Positions 1 through 8,319 of a stretch of 64,000 nt of DNA are shown in pieces. Where the stretch lies: assembly GCA_023390415.1 (NCBI GenBank), contig JAEWCW010000212.1:15104-79103 (forward strand), read 5' to 3'. Positions within the stretch are counted from its first letter, which is position 1. The number at the start of each line of letters is the position of its first letter. Below the pieces are notes generated by a model. The model did not search any database and was not told the DNA's origin. It saw only the letters and a program-made list of their open reading frames with translations. The translations under genes were made by a program, and so were the position numbers. The DNA is from Pseudomonadota bacterium. GTDB taxonomy: Bacteria; Pseudomonadota; Alphaproteobacteria; Sphingomonadales; Sphingomonadaceae.

Positions 1-443
1 AAGGCACGTCGCGGATCGGCCGCCGCGCCATGATCGTCGACATGGCGTCCGCTCAGGAAAGGCGGTCGCGCGTCCGAGCCGAAGAAGATGACAATCGTGG
101 TCTTTCCGAGCAGCTTGAGCAACGGCAGTTCATAGAATCGGAAGAAGGAGCCGAAGCCTGGAAAGATGAAGACGTCGCAGGTCCGGATCGCGTGGAGGAC
201 GATCAACAGCCGCAGGAACACGGCATAGGCCTGTCCAAACGGCCTCAGCAGCCGTGGCCCATGAAGCCACAGCCGCAGCGCCCGCGCATAGGGCCTGGCG
301 AGGTGATGCTCCTCGGCAGCATAGCCGAAGCCGCTCGGGAAGAGCAGGAAGTGCTCGGCCTCGACGCCGATTTCCTCGAAGCCGTGCTTGAGTCCGGCGA
401 AGAAGCCGGCGACCTCGCCCGGGCCCATTGCGATCCTCGGCAT
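1..443 (-). CDS. Partial glycosyltransferase-like protein (C-terminus outside window)
   Basis: This open frame starts at the ATG at 443 (MPRIAMGPGEVAGFF) and runs off the left edge of the window, so only about 147 residues are visible. I see a Rossmann-like N-terminus, a leucine-rich stretch near residues 70-90 and a motif FFGSDARPPFLSG, which resembles the GSD-x-R region of GT-B glycosyltransferases. It is the last visible gene of the minus-strand polysaccharide operon and starts 8 bases after the stop of the HisF-like gene. Its place beside the WbuX/HisH/HisF trio supports a transferase role in O-unit assembly, but no family can be fixed from this fragment. Confidence 0.6.
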   Translation of the reverse strand, partial: MPRIAMGPGEVAGFFAGLKHGFEEIGVEAEHFLLFPSGFGYAAEEHHLARPYARALRLWLHGPRLLRPFGQAYAVFLRLLIVLHAIRTCDVFIFPGFGSFFRFYELPLLKLLGKTTIVIFFGSDARPPFLSGRHVDDHGAAADPRRA

Positions 444-451
444 CCCGAGCC

Positions 452-1225
452 TCAGGCCCGACGGGAATAGAGCGCCGCTTCCAGGGCACGGGCATCGGGA
501 AAGTTGACGAGCACCCCCATGCCCTGCTTCTGGAACACGACCATCGACCCGAGCGCGACTGCCGAGGCGCCGCCACGGTTCACCACTTCGCCGATATGAT
601 CGACATTGGCCGCGCCGCCCTGCGCGATCACCGGGATGTTGACGGCTTCCGCCACGCTCCGGGTCAGATCGACGTCGAACCCCTCCCACGTGCCTTCACG
701 ATCGACCGCGGTCAGCAAGATTTCTCCCGCTCCCGCCGCTTCCGCCCGGCGTGCCCATTCCACGGGTTCAAGGCCGGTCTTGCGCGTTCCGCCGGCAGTG
801 ACGACCCGCGGCCGCCCGAACAGGTCTCGCCTGACGTCGATCGAGGCGATCACCGCCTGGCTTCCCCAGCGCTCCGCAAGCGCGCCGATGAGCCGCGCAT
901 CCTCGACCGCGGCGGTGTTCACCGCGATCTTCTCGAAGCCGATGTCGAAAACCGCCTTCGCATCGTCGACGCTGCGGATGCCGCCCCCATAGCCCAATGG
1001 CATGAAGCATTCGTCGGCGATGTCGGCAAGCACGCGAAGGTTGGGCGATCGCTTCTCTCGGGTCGCCGTGATGTCCAGGAAGAGAAGCTCGTCGACCTCG
1101 AGCTCATTGAAGATGCGCACGGTGTTGCACGGATCTCCGACATAGGTGAACCTGCCGAACCGGACGGTCTTCACCAGGCTTTCGTTGCGCAGCAGCAGCG
1201 CCGGGATGACCCGTATCCTGAGCAT
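452..1225 (-). CDS. wbuZ: HisF-like glycosyl amidation protein (WbuZ/HisF2 type)
   Basis: A 257-residue (beta/alpha)8 barrel protein of the HisF family. In histidine biosynthesis HisF uses two aspartates, D11 and D130. Here D130 is kept (SIDV) but residue 11 is leucine (IPALLLRNE), so it is unlikely to be the imidazole-glycerol-phosphate cyclase. Proteins of this kind (WbuZ, HisF2 of P. aeruginosa) work with a HisH glutaminase and the amidotransferase WbpG/WbuX to convert a sugar acetamido group to an acetamidino group. The start ATG overlaps the stop of the upstream hisH-like gene as TGATG, showing tight coupling. The phosphate-binding end (YGGGIRS, VIAQGGA) is intact. Cytoplasmic. Confidence 0.88.
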   Translation of the reverse strand: MLRIRVIPALLLRNESLVKTVRFGRFTYVGDPCNTVRIFNELEVDELLFLDITATREKRSPNLRVLADIADECFMPLGYGGGIRSVDDAKAVFDIGFEKIAVNTAAVEDARLIGALAERWGSQAVIASIDVRRDLFGRPRVVTAGGTRKTGLEPVEWARRAEAAGAGEILLTAVDREGTWEGFDVDLTRSVAEAVNIPVIAQGGAANVDHIGEVVNRGGASAVALGSMVVFQKQGMGVLVNFPDARALEAALYSRRA

Positions 1226-1830
1226 CACAGCTTCGCGAAGTTGGTCAGGAGCTGCATACCGAAGCGGTGGCTCTTCTCCGGGTGGAACTGGGCGCCGTAG
1301 ATGTTGCCGCGGTGGACCGCCGCATCGAAGTCGAGCCCGTAATGGGCGCGCAGGATCGAATCGCCGGCGTCGTCCGCCTGTACGTAGTAGGAATGGACGA
1401 AATAGAACCGCGCTTCCGACGAGAGATCGGCGGTCAGCGGATTGGGTCGCATCTGGCGGACGAGATTCCACCCCATGTGCGGCACCTTGAGCCCGGGGAG
1501 AGCGGGAAAGCGCTTGGTTTCTGCTGCAATCCAGCCGAGACCCGGACTCCGGCCCTCTTCGCTGCCGCGGGTCAGAAGCTGCATGCCGAGGCAGATGCCG
1601 AGGATCGGTATCTTCTCCTCCAGCGCCTTCCGGTCGAGGACGGTGCGCAGCTCCGAGGCGTTGATCCGCTCCATCGCCACGTCGAAGGCGCCCACGCCGG
1701 GCAGCAGGATCTTCTCAGCGGCGGCGATTCGGTCGAGGTCGGAGGTCACTTCCGCCGCCGCGCCGATGCGCTTGAACATGTTCCGGATCGAACCGAGGTT
1801 GCCGATCCCGTAGTCGATGACGGTGATCAT
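1225..1830 (-). CDS. hisH: HisH-like glutamine amidotransferase for sugar amidation (WbuY/HisH2 type)
   Basis: A 201-residue class I glutamine amidotransferase. The nucleophile Cys80 lies in GICLGMQ, and the His/Glu of the triad are in QFHPEKS near residues 183-185. It would release ammonia from glutamine and pass it to its HisF-like partner encoded next. Start chosen at ATG 1830, which forms an ATGA overlap with the stop of the upstream wbuX-like gene; longer in-frame starts would run into that gene. Because it sits between wbuX and wbuZ homologues in a polysaccharide operon with no other his genes, I assign it to O-antigen sugar amidination rather than histidine synthesis. Confidence 0.9.
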   Translation of the reverse strand: MITVIDYGIGNLGSIRNMFKRIGAAAEVTSDLDRIAAAEKILLPGVGAFDVAMERINASELRTVLDRKALEEKIPILGICLGMQLLTRGSEEGRSPGLGWIAAETKRFPALPGLKVPHMGWNLVRQMRPNPLTADLSSEARFYFVHSYYVQADDAGDSILRAHYGLDFDAAVHRGNIYGAQFHPEKSHRFGMQLLTNFAKL

Positions 1831-2996
1831 TGGTCGGTCTTCGCCGGGAAGCAATATTTGAGATAGAAGCTCATCGGCACCAGATTGGCCTTGGCGAGGG
1901 CGCCGAACAGCGGCCGGAAACGCTCGAACCTCTTCTTGTAGGTCGGGAATTCCCACCAGGAGCGCGGCGGCTCCGCCATCTTGCGCTCATATTCCTCGTC
2001 GGAAAGGTCGAGCCGCTTCTTGAAATAGGCGACGAGATCGTCCTCGATATGCGGCGCGGTATTGTACTCCGCCCAGGCATCCTCCCGCGACAGCACGCCG
2101 TTGCGCGCCAGGGCCGACAGCGTGTTGTTGCGCATGTCGGTCGAGAATTTCTGCGGCAGATAGACGCTGTGCAGGAACGAGGACATGCGGTTCTCGAGAT
2201 GGTGGCCGCCATAATATTTCCAGCCGAACCTCTGCTCGAGAAACCCGCGCGCCCGCTCTTTCGAATAATCGAGATACCAGAATGGCCGGATCTTGCGGAT
2301 CCGCGCCGCGGCCGTCCAGCGAAGCATGCGGGAGAAGGTCATCAGCGGGTAGGAGTTCATCGGCCGCCGACCGAACTGGTCGTGGATGGCCTTGATGTAC
2401 TTGCCGTCGAAATAGTTGCGGCCGACGGGCGTGATCCCTTCGGTGACGAAGCTGTGGCCCTCGAGGACGTACCGCACGCCGAACTTCCAAGCCGCGCGGT
2501 ACATCGTCTCGGCCAGTGCGAGGTCGGTCGACGCCTCGATCTCGGCGACACCAGCAAGAAAGAAGGAGCGGAAGATGTCCTCCGATTCCTTGTTGTCGAT
2601 GACATGGGTGTAAAGATCGACGTCGAGCTCGCTGAGCACCTTGCGAATATTCTCGGTCGCAATCGCCGAGTTCCACGTATTGTCGTAGTGAACCGCGAGG
2701 GGGCGCAGGCCCCACTCCTTGGCGAGGTAGACCATGTAGGAGGAATCGACGCCACCGCTCACGCCGATCACGCAATCATATTTCTTGCCCCGGCCCGCGC
2801 GCTTGATCTCCCCGATGATCCGCTCCAGCTCCCGCTCGCCGGCGTCGGTACCGGTGCCGAACTCGCCCTTCAGCTGATCAACCTGGTGGCAGAAATTGCA
2901 GATCCCTGCGGAATCGAACGTGATCCCGGGGACCCGCTCGTCATAGATGCAGCGGTTGCAGATGCGAACGCCCGCCTCGGAAATCGAAGAGCTCAT
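1827..2996 (-). CDS. wbuX: N-acetyl sugar amidotransferase (WbuX/WbpG/PseA family)
   Basis: A 389-residue PP-loop ATPase of the N-acetyl sugar amidotransferase family. Two CxxC pairs at the N-terminus (C13/C16 and C33/C36, CNRC and CNFC) probably bind zinc, and the PP-loop SGGVDSS begins at residue 80. Family members use ATP to activate an acetamido group on a nucleotide sugar and replace its oxygen with nitrogen supplied by HisH/HisF-like partners, giving an acetamidino group. The frame stays open far upstream to 3371, but that extension is basic and of low complexity; ATG 2996 gives the usual family start just before the first CxxC. It overlaps hisH by ATGA. Confidence 0.9.
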   Translation of the reverse strand: MSSSISEAGVRICNRCIYDERVPGITFDSAGICNFCHQVDQLKGEFGTGTDAGERELERIIGEIKRAGRGKKYDCVIGVSGGVDSSYMVYLAKEWGLRPLAVHYDNTWNSAIATENIRKVLSELDVDLYTHVIDNKESEDIFRSFFLAGVAEIEASTDLALAETMYRAAWKFGVRYVLEGHSFVTEGITPVGRNYFDGKYIKAIHDQFGRRPMNSYPLMTFSRMLRWTAAARIRKIRPFWYLDYSKERARGFLEQRFGWKYYGGHHLENRMSSFLHSVYLPQKFSTDMRNNTLSALARNGVLSREDAWAEYNTAPHIEDDLVAYFKKRLDLSDEEYERKMAEPPRSWWEFPTYKKRFERFRPLFGALAKANLVPMSFYLKYCFPAKTDQ

Positions 2997-3294
2997 CGGC
3001 TTCGGCGGCGGGGCGGTCAGGCGCTGATCTCCGGCCGACGAGCCGCTCCCGCCACCTTTGTGATTTCGCACCGTGGACAACGCTCTTCCCCGCTTGCTGG
3101 CCAGCATCTGCGCGATTCCAGCGCCCGCAAATTCGGAAGCACCTGTAAAGCGATGCCTTTTCGAACGGGCGGGGCGGGCATAGCGCGCATGCGTGGAAAA
3201 GCGAAGGGCAAACTCGCAGGTGCAAAATGGGGCCTGGGAGCGGCGACTGCTCCGCGTTTCTGGGCACCCGCCTTCCGGTGACCCTGCGGCGCCT
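2997..3294. other. 298-base gap, probable promoter region for wbuX-hisH-wbuZ
   Basis: The largest non-coding gap inside the polysaccharide operon. Frames on both strands are open here, but their translations are arginine/proline-rich and match nothing recognisable. The gap separates the formyltransferase from the wbuX-hisH-wbuZ group and may hold a separate promoter for it; I could not identify clear -35/-10 elements or a terminator. Confidence 0.4.
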
Positions 3295-4209
3295 TCAGCC
3301 CAGTCTGGTGCGCAAAGACCGAAGCACTGTCGCCGCGGGCACTGCGCCTTCGCCGTCGATTTCAACCTCAATCAGCCTTACGGCGCCCTCGCCGCTCGCG
3401 ACCACCACATGACTGTTGCCGATCTCGACCACAGCGCCCGGAGCGCCCATGAAGCGGCGCGACTCCCGTTGCGAGCGCCATATCCGGAGCGTGCGACCGT
3501 CGGGAAGCAAGGTGAACGCGCCCGGATAAGGCCGTGTCTGCGCACGCACGAAGTCGTGGATGCTGTCGCCGCTCCAGTGCCACAGGATTTTTCCGTCTTC
3601 GGGCAGACGCAAACCGCAATAGCTCGGCGGATCGTCGGGCTGCTCGGTGAGGACCAGTTCGCCGCGCGATGCCGCGAAGGCGTCCAGCATCTCGCTCACC
3701 AAGACGTCCATCTTGGCGAGCGCGTCTGCAATCGTCTCCTCTGGACGGAGCGCAGTCTTTCTCTGCGCAACCAGTCGACCGGCGTCCATTTCGGCGGTCA
3801 GCTCGAAGAAGCTGACGCCGATCTCCCTTTCTCCCTGGATGATCTGCCACACCAGCGGAGCATTGCCCCGGTAGCGGGGGAGCGGCGAATAATGGAAGCC
3901 CAGGAAAAGCGTCTGCGGCCGATCCTCCACAGGAAGGATCTGGTACCAACCGTGGACGATGGCAGTGTCGGGGGCATAGCGGTCGACCAGCGCCATCGTC
4001 TCCTGCCGGTTGGCCGCTACGTGGAGCGGGAGGCCGGCCTCGGCGGCGAGGCTCTGGAAGCCGGTCAGAGCCGAGCGCGGATCCGCGCGGTCGTCGGGGC
4101 AGATGATCGCCTTCAGCGCCCCTTTCGGCAGGCTCTCAGCCAACTTGCGGCAGGCGGCGAGGCCAGCCGATTTGCTGCCGAGGAAGACCAGGGAGCGCCC
4201 GGTCGCCAT
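3295..4209 (-). CDS. Methionyl-tRNA formyltransferase-like sugar N-formyltransferase
   Basis: A 304-residue protein with the formyltransferase fold. The signature HYSPLPRYRG (His106) corresponds to the HPSLLPRYRG loop of Fmt and sugar N-formyltransferases, and MDAG (Asp142) matches the catalytic aspartate region. The usual catalytic Asn two residues before the His is glycine here (GFH rather than NxH). It lies one base after the stop of a DegT aminotransferase gene, the classic pairing for 4-formamido-4,6-dideoxy sugars, in which the amino group installed by the aminotransferase is formylated with N10-formyl-tetrahydrofolate. True tRNA formyltransferase is unlikely given this operon and the altered active site. 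Confidence 0.8.
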   Translation of the reverse strand: MATGRSLVFLGSKSAGLAACRKLAESLPKGALKAIICPDDRADPRSALTGFQSLAAEAGLPLHVAANRQETMALVDRYAPDTAIVHGWYQILPVEDRPQTLFLGFHYSPLPRYRGNAPLVWQIIQGEREIGVSFFELTAEMDAGRLVAQRKTALRPEETIADALAKMDVLVSEMLDAFAASRGELVLTEQPDDPPSYCGLRLPEDGKILWHWSGDSIHDFVRAQTRPYPGAFTLLPDGRTLRIWRSQRESRRFMGAPGAVVEIGNSHVVVASGEGAVRLIEVEIDGEGAVPAATVLRSLRTRLG

Positions 4210-4210
4210 G

Positions 4211-5296
4211 TCAGGCGACGAGGCGCGCCGTGGCGTCGATCACACGGTCGACGTCGAGGCCGCCATAGCAGGGGAAAGTGATCGTCTCGCGCTGGAGCCG
4301 CTCGGCGACCGGCTGCACGTCATTATACTGGCGCCGATAGAAAGTGGTGCCGCTGAGGCAGTAGGTGCCGATCGTCGCCTCGATCCCTTCTTCCCGCAGC
4401 CCGCCGATCAGGGCATCGCGGCCGACCCCCGCGGGGACCCGGAAGACCAGCGACTGAACGTTGTAGACGACATCCTCGCCGACCGCCTGCGCCCGGAAGC
4501 CGAGCGGCTCGAGACGCTCGATGAACGCGTCGCGGATCGCATTCCGCTCTTCAACGATCGCGTTCAGCTTGCGCAGCTGGGCGCGGCCGAAGATGGCCTG
4601 AGCTTCGGAAAGCCTGAAATTGTAGCCGTAATCGGTGAAGTCGAGGCCGTAACCGAGAGGTCCGGAGGCGCCGTGGCTGAGCTTCACGTCGAACCAACTT
4701 GCCCAGGCGGGATTGGCGAACGTGATCGCGCCGCCCTCGCCGGTGTTGAGCAGCTTGCGCGGGTGGAAGCTGAAGCAGGTCAGGTCTGAGATCGCGCCGC
4801 AGCGCACGCCCCGCTCGCTGCTCCCGATCGCGCAGGCTGCATCCTCGATCAGCGGCAGGCCGCGCGCGCGGCAGATGTCACGGATGGCGTGGAGCCCGGT
4901 CGGGTTGCCGAGCGCGTCGACGAAGATCACCGCTTTGGTGCGCGGCGTGATCGCTCGCTCCAGCGCCTCGGGCGTCATGTTGTAATGATCTGGAGAGACG
5001 TCGGCGAAGACCGGTCGGGCGCCCACATCGACGACGACATTGGCGGTCGCGGGGAAGGAGAAATCCGCGACGACAACCTCATCGCCTTTCCCGATCTCCA
5101 GCAGCCGCAGGCACACCCACAGCGCCGTGGTCGCCGAGGTGGCCAGATAGGCGTGGGTGGCACCGGTGAAGGTGCCCAGTTCCGCACGCAGCGCTTCGAC
5201 ATGTTCGCCGCGGGTGAATATCCCGCTCTCGAACATGGCGCGAAGATCGTCCTCGACTTCCTCATAGGCGATCGAAGGTCGGATGAGCTTGATCAT
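4211..5296 (-). CDS. DegT/DnrJ/EryC1/StrS family sugar aminotransferase
   Basis: A 361-residue PLP-dependent nucleotide-sugar aminotransferase. The PLP lysine is Lys181 in SFHPRKLLNTGEGG, and the EDAACAIGS segment near residue 151 carries the aspartate that pairs with the PLP ring nitrogen. These enzymes transfer the amino group of glutamate to a keto-sugar nucleotide. The start ATG at 5296 overlaps the stop of the SDR dehydratase gene (ATGA), and the formyltransferase follows one base downstream. This suggests a dehydratase, aminotransferase, formyltransferase series producing a formamido-dideoxyhexose. It could instead supply the 3-amino group of the di-amino uronate; two DegT enzymes in the cluster must share these roles. 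Confidence 0.88.
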   Translation of the reverse strand: MIKLIRPSIAYEEVEDDLRAMFESGIFTRGEHVEALRAELGTFTGATHAYLATSATTALWVCLRLLEIGKGDEVVVADFSFPATANVVVDVGARPVFADVSPDHYNMTPEALERAITPRTKAVIFVDALGNPTGLHAIRDICRARGLPLIEDAACAIGSSERGVRCGAISDLTCFSFHPRKLLNTGEGGAITFANPAWASWFDVKLSHGASGPLGYGLDFTDYGYNFRLSEAQAIFGRAQLRKLNAIVEERNAIRDAFIERLEPLGFRAQAVGEDVVYNVQSLVFRVPAGVGRDALIGGLREEGIEATIGTYCLSGTTFYRRQYNDVQPVAERLQRETITFPCYGGLDVDRVIDATARLVA

Positions 5297-6264
5297 GCCG
5301 CCGCGCCCCAGCGCGTGCGATACCAGTCGAGCGTCCGCTTCAGCCCGTCGTCGAACGGCGTGAGCTGGTAATCGATCAGGTCCCGGACCTTGGCATTGCT
5401 GGCGTTGTGCATCAGCACGTCTGCGGCGCGGGCCTCACGGCGGGCGACCTCGCCGGTGAAACCGAAATCGGCGCAGATGCGGCCGATCAGATCCTCGACC
5501 GTGATCTGGCCGTCGGTGGAGATGTTGACGCTCTCGCCGGCGGGAAGCACCCCAAACAGTTTGACCACTGCATCCACGGTGTCGCCGACATAGATGAAGT
5601 CGCGGCTCTGCTGCCCTGTGCCGTGAATCTCCGGCTGACCGCCGGTGTGCAGGCGCCAGGCCGTGATCGGGATCACGCCGGCAAGCGGGCCGCGATGATT
5701 CTGCCGGGGGCCGTAATTGTTGAACGGCCGGACGATGAACGCGTCGACCTCGAACATGCGATGGTAGCTCTCGACCGCCAGGTCCGCAGCCGCCTTGCCT
5801 GCGGCGTAGGTGGTGGTCGGGTTCCGCGGGTGAGCCTCGTCCATCGGCTCATAGACCGCGGTGCCGTACACTTCGCTCGTCGAGAAATGACACAGCGTGC
5901 GAAACGCGCCCTTGCGCTGCAGCTCTAGCAGGTTGAGCGTCCCGGTGACGTTCGTCGCGAAGGCATCGGCCGGATTGACGAACGAATAGTTCAGCGCCTT
6001 GGTCGCGCAATTGAAGACGCTGTCGATCTCATGCTGCTCGAACATGTAGGCGAGTGCACCAGGGAACTCGATGTCGTCGCGGTAGAAGCTGAGCTTGCCG
6101 GTCGCGGCCGCGTCGGCGAGGTTGGCCTCGTCACCGGTGAACAGATTGTCGACGGCAACGACGTGACCGGCGCCCGCAGCGATCAGCCGGTCGACGAGGT
6201 GGCTGCCGATGAAGCCGGCGCCTCCCGTCACCAGAATGGTCTTGCCGGAGAAGTCTCTCATCAT
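5293..6264 (-). CDS. NAD-dependent epimerase/dehydratase (extended SDR), sugar-nucleotide 4,6-dehydratase-like
   Basis: A 323-residue extended short-chain dehydrogenase. The NAD-binding GGAGFIGSH is near residue 13, the STSEVYG motif supplies the active-site Thr/Ser region, and YAAGK is the YxxxK catalytic pair. The late RDFIYVGDT segment is typical of dTDP/UDP/GDP-sugar dehydratases and epimerases. The glutamate of SEV favours 4,6-dehydratase chemistry, although the TDE triad of RmlB is not complete. Start ATG 6264 is chosen because it overlaps the upstream stop as ATGA; the next codon is also ATG. Its likely job is to make the 4-keto-6-deoxy intermediate used by the adjacent aminotransferase. 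Confidence 0.82.
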   Translation of the reverse strand: MMRDFSGKTILVTGGAGFIGSHLVDRLIAAGAGHVVAVDNLFTGDEANLADAAATGKLSFYRDDIEFPGALAYMFEQHEIDSVFNCATKALNYSFVNPADAFATNVTGTLNLLELQRKGAFRTLCHFSTSEVYGTAVYEPMDEAHPRNPTTTYAAGKAAADLAVESYHRMFEVDAFIVRPFNNYGPRQNHRGPLAGVIPITAWRLHTGGQPEIHGTGQQSRDFIYVGDTVDAVVKLFGVLPAGESVNISTDGQITVEDLIGRICADFGFTGEVARREARAADVLMHNASNAKVRDLIDYQLTPFDDGLKRTLDWYRTRWGAAA

Positions 6265-7223
6265 GTCCTTGCGCCTACGATCTGACTGCTGATTGCCTCG
6301 GCCACGGCAAGGGAAGCGACTCCCTGGTCGAAGTCGGGGATTGACGCCGGGGTGTCGCCCTTGACCAGGGCGATGAAGGCCTGGAGCTCGCTGAGCAGGG
6401 CCTCCTGGAGGCCGACCGTGACCGCCTCCTGCTGGGACGACACCGAATAGAAGCTCATCCCGCGCTCCTGGATCACCGACTGGCGATGGATCAGTATCTC
6501 CTTGCGCAGAAGGTCGCAGTCCACGAAGCGGTCCTCGCACGTCGCCTCTATAAGGCGGATCTTCTTTTCGGTGATGCGGCTGGCCTGAAGGCGGGAGAAG
6601 CTGCCGTTTTCGTGCACCAGCTGAGCCGAGGCGAACTCGATGAGGCCGTCCCGGTCTACGCCTTGTGCAGCGATTTGCGCCACCGGCCCGTTGAGCAGCA
6701 ACGCCAGATCGATGTCGTGGATCATCAGGTCCATGATCACGTCAACGTCTGTGATCCGCGCGCTGAGGCGGTTGGTGCGTGTGAAATCGATGCTGATCAC
6801 CCGCGCGGCGTCGTCGAGCACCTGTCGCAGCGCGGTCACCGCCGGATTGAACCGCTCGATGAAGCCGACCTGCACGCGAGTGCCGGAATCGCGCACGGCC
6901 TGCTCGATCCGGCGCGCCGCTTCCAGCGAGTGGGCGAGCGGCTTCTCGACGAACAGCGCGCCGACCTTGGGGGCGTAGCGCTCGACATAATCGGCGTGCG
7001 TGGAAGTTGGCGTGCAGATGATCAGCGCATCGACGCCGGACACCGCAGCCTCAAGGTCGCCGGCTGCCGGGACGCCGAACTGCTCGCCCGTCTGGCGGGC
7101 GTGGTCGATCGCGCTGTCGTGCACGAAGGCGATCTCCACGCCGCGCATCATCGACAGCACGCGCAGGTGGTTGCGGCCCATCTGACCGAGGCCGAGAAGC
7201 CCGATGCGGACGTCGCTGCTCAT
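6261..7223 (-). CDS. Gfo/Idh/MocA family NAD(P)-dependent oxidoreductase
   Basis: A 320-residue two-domain oxidoreductase. The dinucleotide fold begins with GLLGLGQMGRNH, and the EKPLAHS motif (lysine near residue 95) is characteristic of the Gfo/Idh/MocA family. Family members oxidise or reduce sugar hydroxyl or keto groups, often on nucleotide sugars. It overlaps both neighbours by ATGA (acetyltransferase upstream, SDR downstream). A second family member, WbpB-like, lies in the same operon, so this one probably acts on a different sugar. The exact substrate cannot be read from the sequence. Confidence 0.83.
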   Translation of the reverse strand: MSSDVRIGLLGLGQMGRNHLRVLSMMRGVEIAFVHDSAIDHARQTGEQFGVPAAGDLEAAVSGVDALIICTPTSTHADYVERYAPKVGALFVEKPLAHSLEAARRIEQAVRDSGTRVQVGFIERFNPAVTALRQVLDDAARVISIDFTRTNRLSARITDVDVIMDLMIHDIDLALLLNGPVAQIAAQGVDRDGLIEFASAQLVHENGSFSRLQASRITEKKIRLIEATCEDRFVDCDLLRKEILIHRQSVIQERGMSFYSVSSQQEAVTVGLQEALLSELQAFIALVKGDTPASIPDFDQGVASLAVAEAISSQIVGART

Positions 7224-7723
7224 TCGCCGATCTCGCTGATCTTGTTCCCGTCGCGGTCAATCCGCGCACAGGGCCGGGCGGGGTTGCCGCGCACGAGAGT
7301 GTAAGGCGCGACGTCGCGGGTGACGACGCTCCCCGCCGCGACCATGGCGAACTCGCCGATCGTCGTCCCGCACACGATCGTCGCATTGGCGCCGATGCTC
7401 GCGCCGTTCTCGATCCGGGTCGGCGTGATCTGCCAGGTCGCATTGAAAGCACGTGGAACGCGATCGTTGGTGAACACAGCGTTCGGACCGACGAAAACGT
7501 CGTCGCCGATCGTCACGCCCTGATAGATCGACACTCCATTCTGCACCTTGCAGCGGTCGCCGATCTCCACATTCGCGTCCACATACACATCCTTCGAAAG
7601 GATGCTGCCCTCACCGATGCGCGCATTCTCCCGCACCTGGACGTTGATCCACAGCTTCGATCCTTCGCCGATCGAAGCGTCGGGATGCACCTCCGCGCTG
7701 GGATGGATGTAGGTCTGGGACAC
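7220..7723 (-). CDS. Hexapeptide-repeat acyltransferase (WbpD/WlbB-like, second copy)
   Basis: A 167-residue left-handed beta-helix acyltransferase built of hexapeptide repeats (for example [30 protein letters not shown]) ending in VRGNPAR. I chose the GTG start at 7723 because AAGGG lies seven bases upstream and the preceding gene stops at 7743-7745; the longer frame would overlap that gene. It resembles sugar 3-N- or 4-N-acetyltransferases that use acetyl-CoA. It shares layout with the adjacent WbpD-like gene and may be an old duplicate that now acts on another amino sugar of the same O-unit. Confidence 0.82.
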   Translation of the reverse strand: MSQTYIHPSAEVHPDASIGEGSKLWINVQVRENARIGEGSILSKDVYVDANVEIGDRCKVQNGVSIYQGVTIGDDVFVGPNAVFTNDRVPRAFNATWQITPTRIENGASIGANATIVCGTTIGEFAMVAAGSVVTRDVAPYTLVRGNPARPCARIDRDGNKISEIGE

Positions 7724-7742
7724 TCGGAAACCCTTCAACTGT

Positions 7743-8318
7743 TTAGCTGCGGACCAGCTCTCCGGCCGCCAGCCGGTAGGTCTCGCCCGACTGGGGGCAC
7801 TGCGCTTCGCCATCGCCCTCGACCGGGAGTGCGAGCCGCTCGCCGCTCTCGCTCATCCAGCCGATCTGCCGTGCCGGGACGCCGGCCATCAGCGCATAGG
7901 GCCTGACGTCCCGATTGACCACGGCGCCGGCCGCGATGAAGCAATATTGGCCGAGCTCGACGCCGCAGACGATCGTGGCATTGGCGCCGATCGTCGCCCC
8001 GCGTCGGACCGTCGTCGTGCGATATTCGTCCTTCCGGCTCACGGCGGCGCGCGGGTTGTAAACGTTGGTGAACACCATGCTCGGCCCGCAGAAGACGTCG
8101 TCCTCCAGCCGCACCGCGTCGTAGATGCTGACATTGTTCTGGACGCGGACGCCGTTGCCGATGACGACATCGTTGGCGACGAACACGTTCTGGCCGAACG
8201 AGCAATTCTCGCCGATCCGAGCGCCCCCGCTGATATGGACCCAGTGCCAGACCTTGGTTCCGGCGCCGATCTCGGCGCCCTCGTCAACGATCGCGGTGGG
8301 GTGGATCGACACGTTCAT
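7743..8318 (-). CDS. wbpD: UDP-2-acetamido-3-amino-2,3-dideoxy-glucuronate N-acetyltransferase (WbpD/WlbB family)
   Basis: A 191-residue hexapeptide-repeat acetyltransferase with the family pattern [38 protein letters not shown] and [11 protein letters not shown], which I recognise from WbpD/WlbB. WbpD acetylates the 3-amino group of UDP-GlcNAc3NA to give UDP-GlcNAc(3NAc)A. Its length equals that of the characterised enzymes. It starts one base before the stop region of the wbpB-like dehydrogenase, reproducing the functional pairing found in P. aeruginosa and Bordetella clusters. The trimeric enzyme is cytoplasmic and uses acetyl-CoA. Confidence 0.88.
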   Translation of the reverse strand: MNVSIHPTAIVDEGAEIGAGTKVWHWVHISGGARIGENCSFGQNVFVANDVVIGNGVRVQNNVSIYDAVRLEDDVFCGPSMVFTNVYNPRAAVSRKDEYRTTTVRRGATIGANATIVCGVELGQYCFIAAGAVVNRDVRPYALMAGVPARQIGWMSESGERLALPVEGDGEAQCPQSGETYRLAAGELVRS

Positions 8319-8319
8319 C

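Noticed and set aside
452..1830. Histidine biosynthesis hisH-hisF pair
   Set aside because: The HisF-like protein lacks Asp11, no other his gene is near, and the pair is coupled to a WbuX-type amidotransferase in a polysaccharide operon.
2997..3371. N-terminal extension of the WbuX-like protein to a start at 3371
   Set aside because: The extra 125 residues are Arg/Pro-rich and unlike the family; the ATG at 2996 lies just before the first CxxC, as expected, and the extension would overlap the formyltransferase gene.
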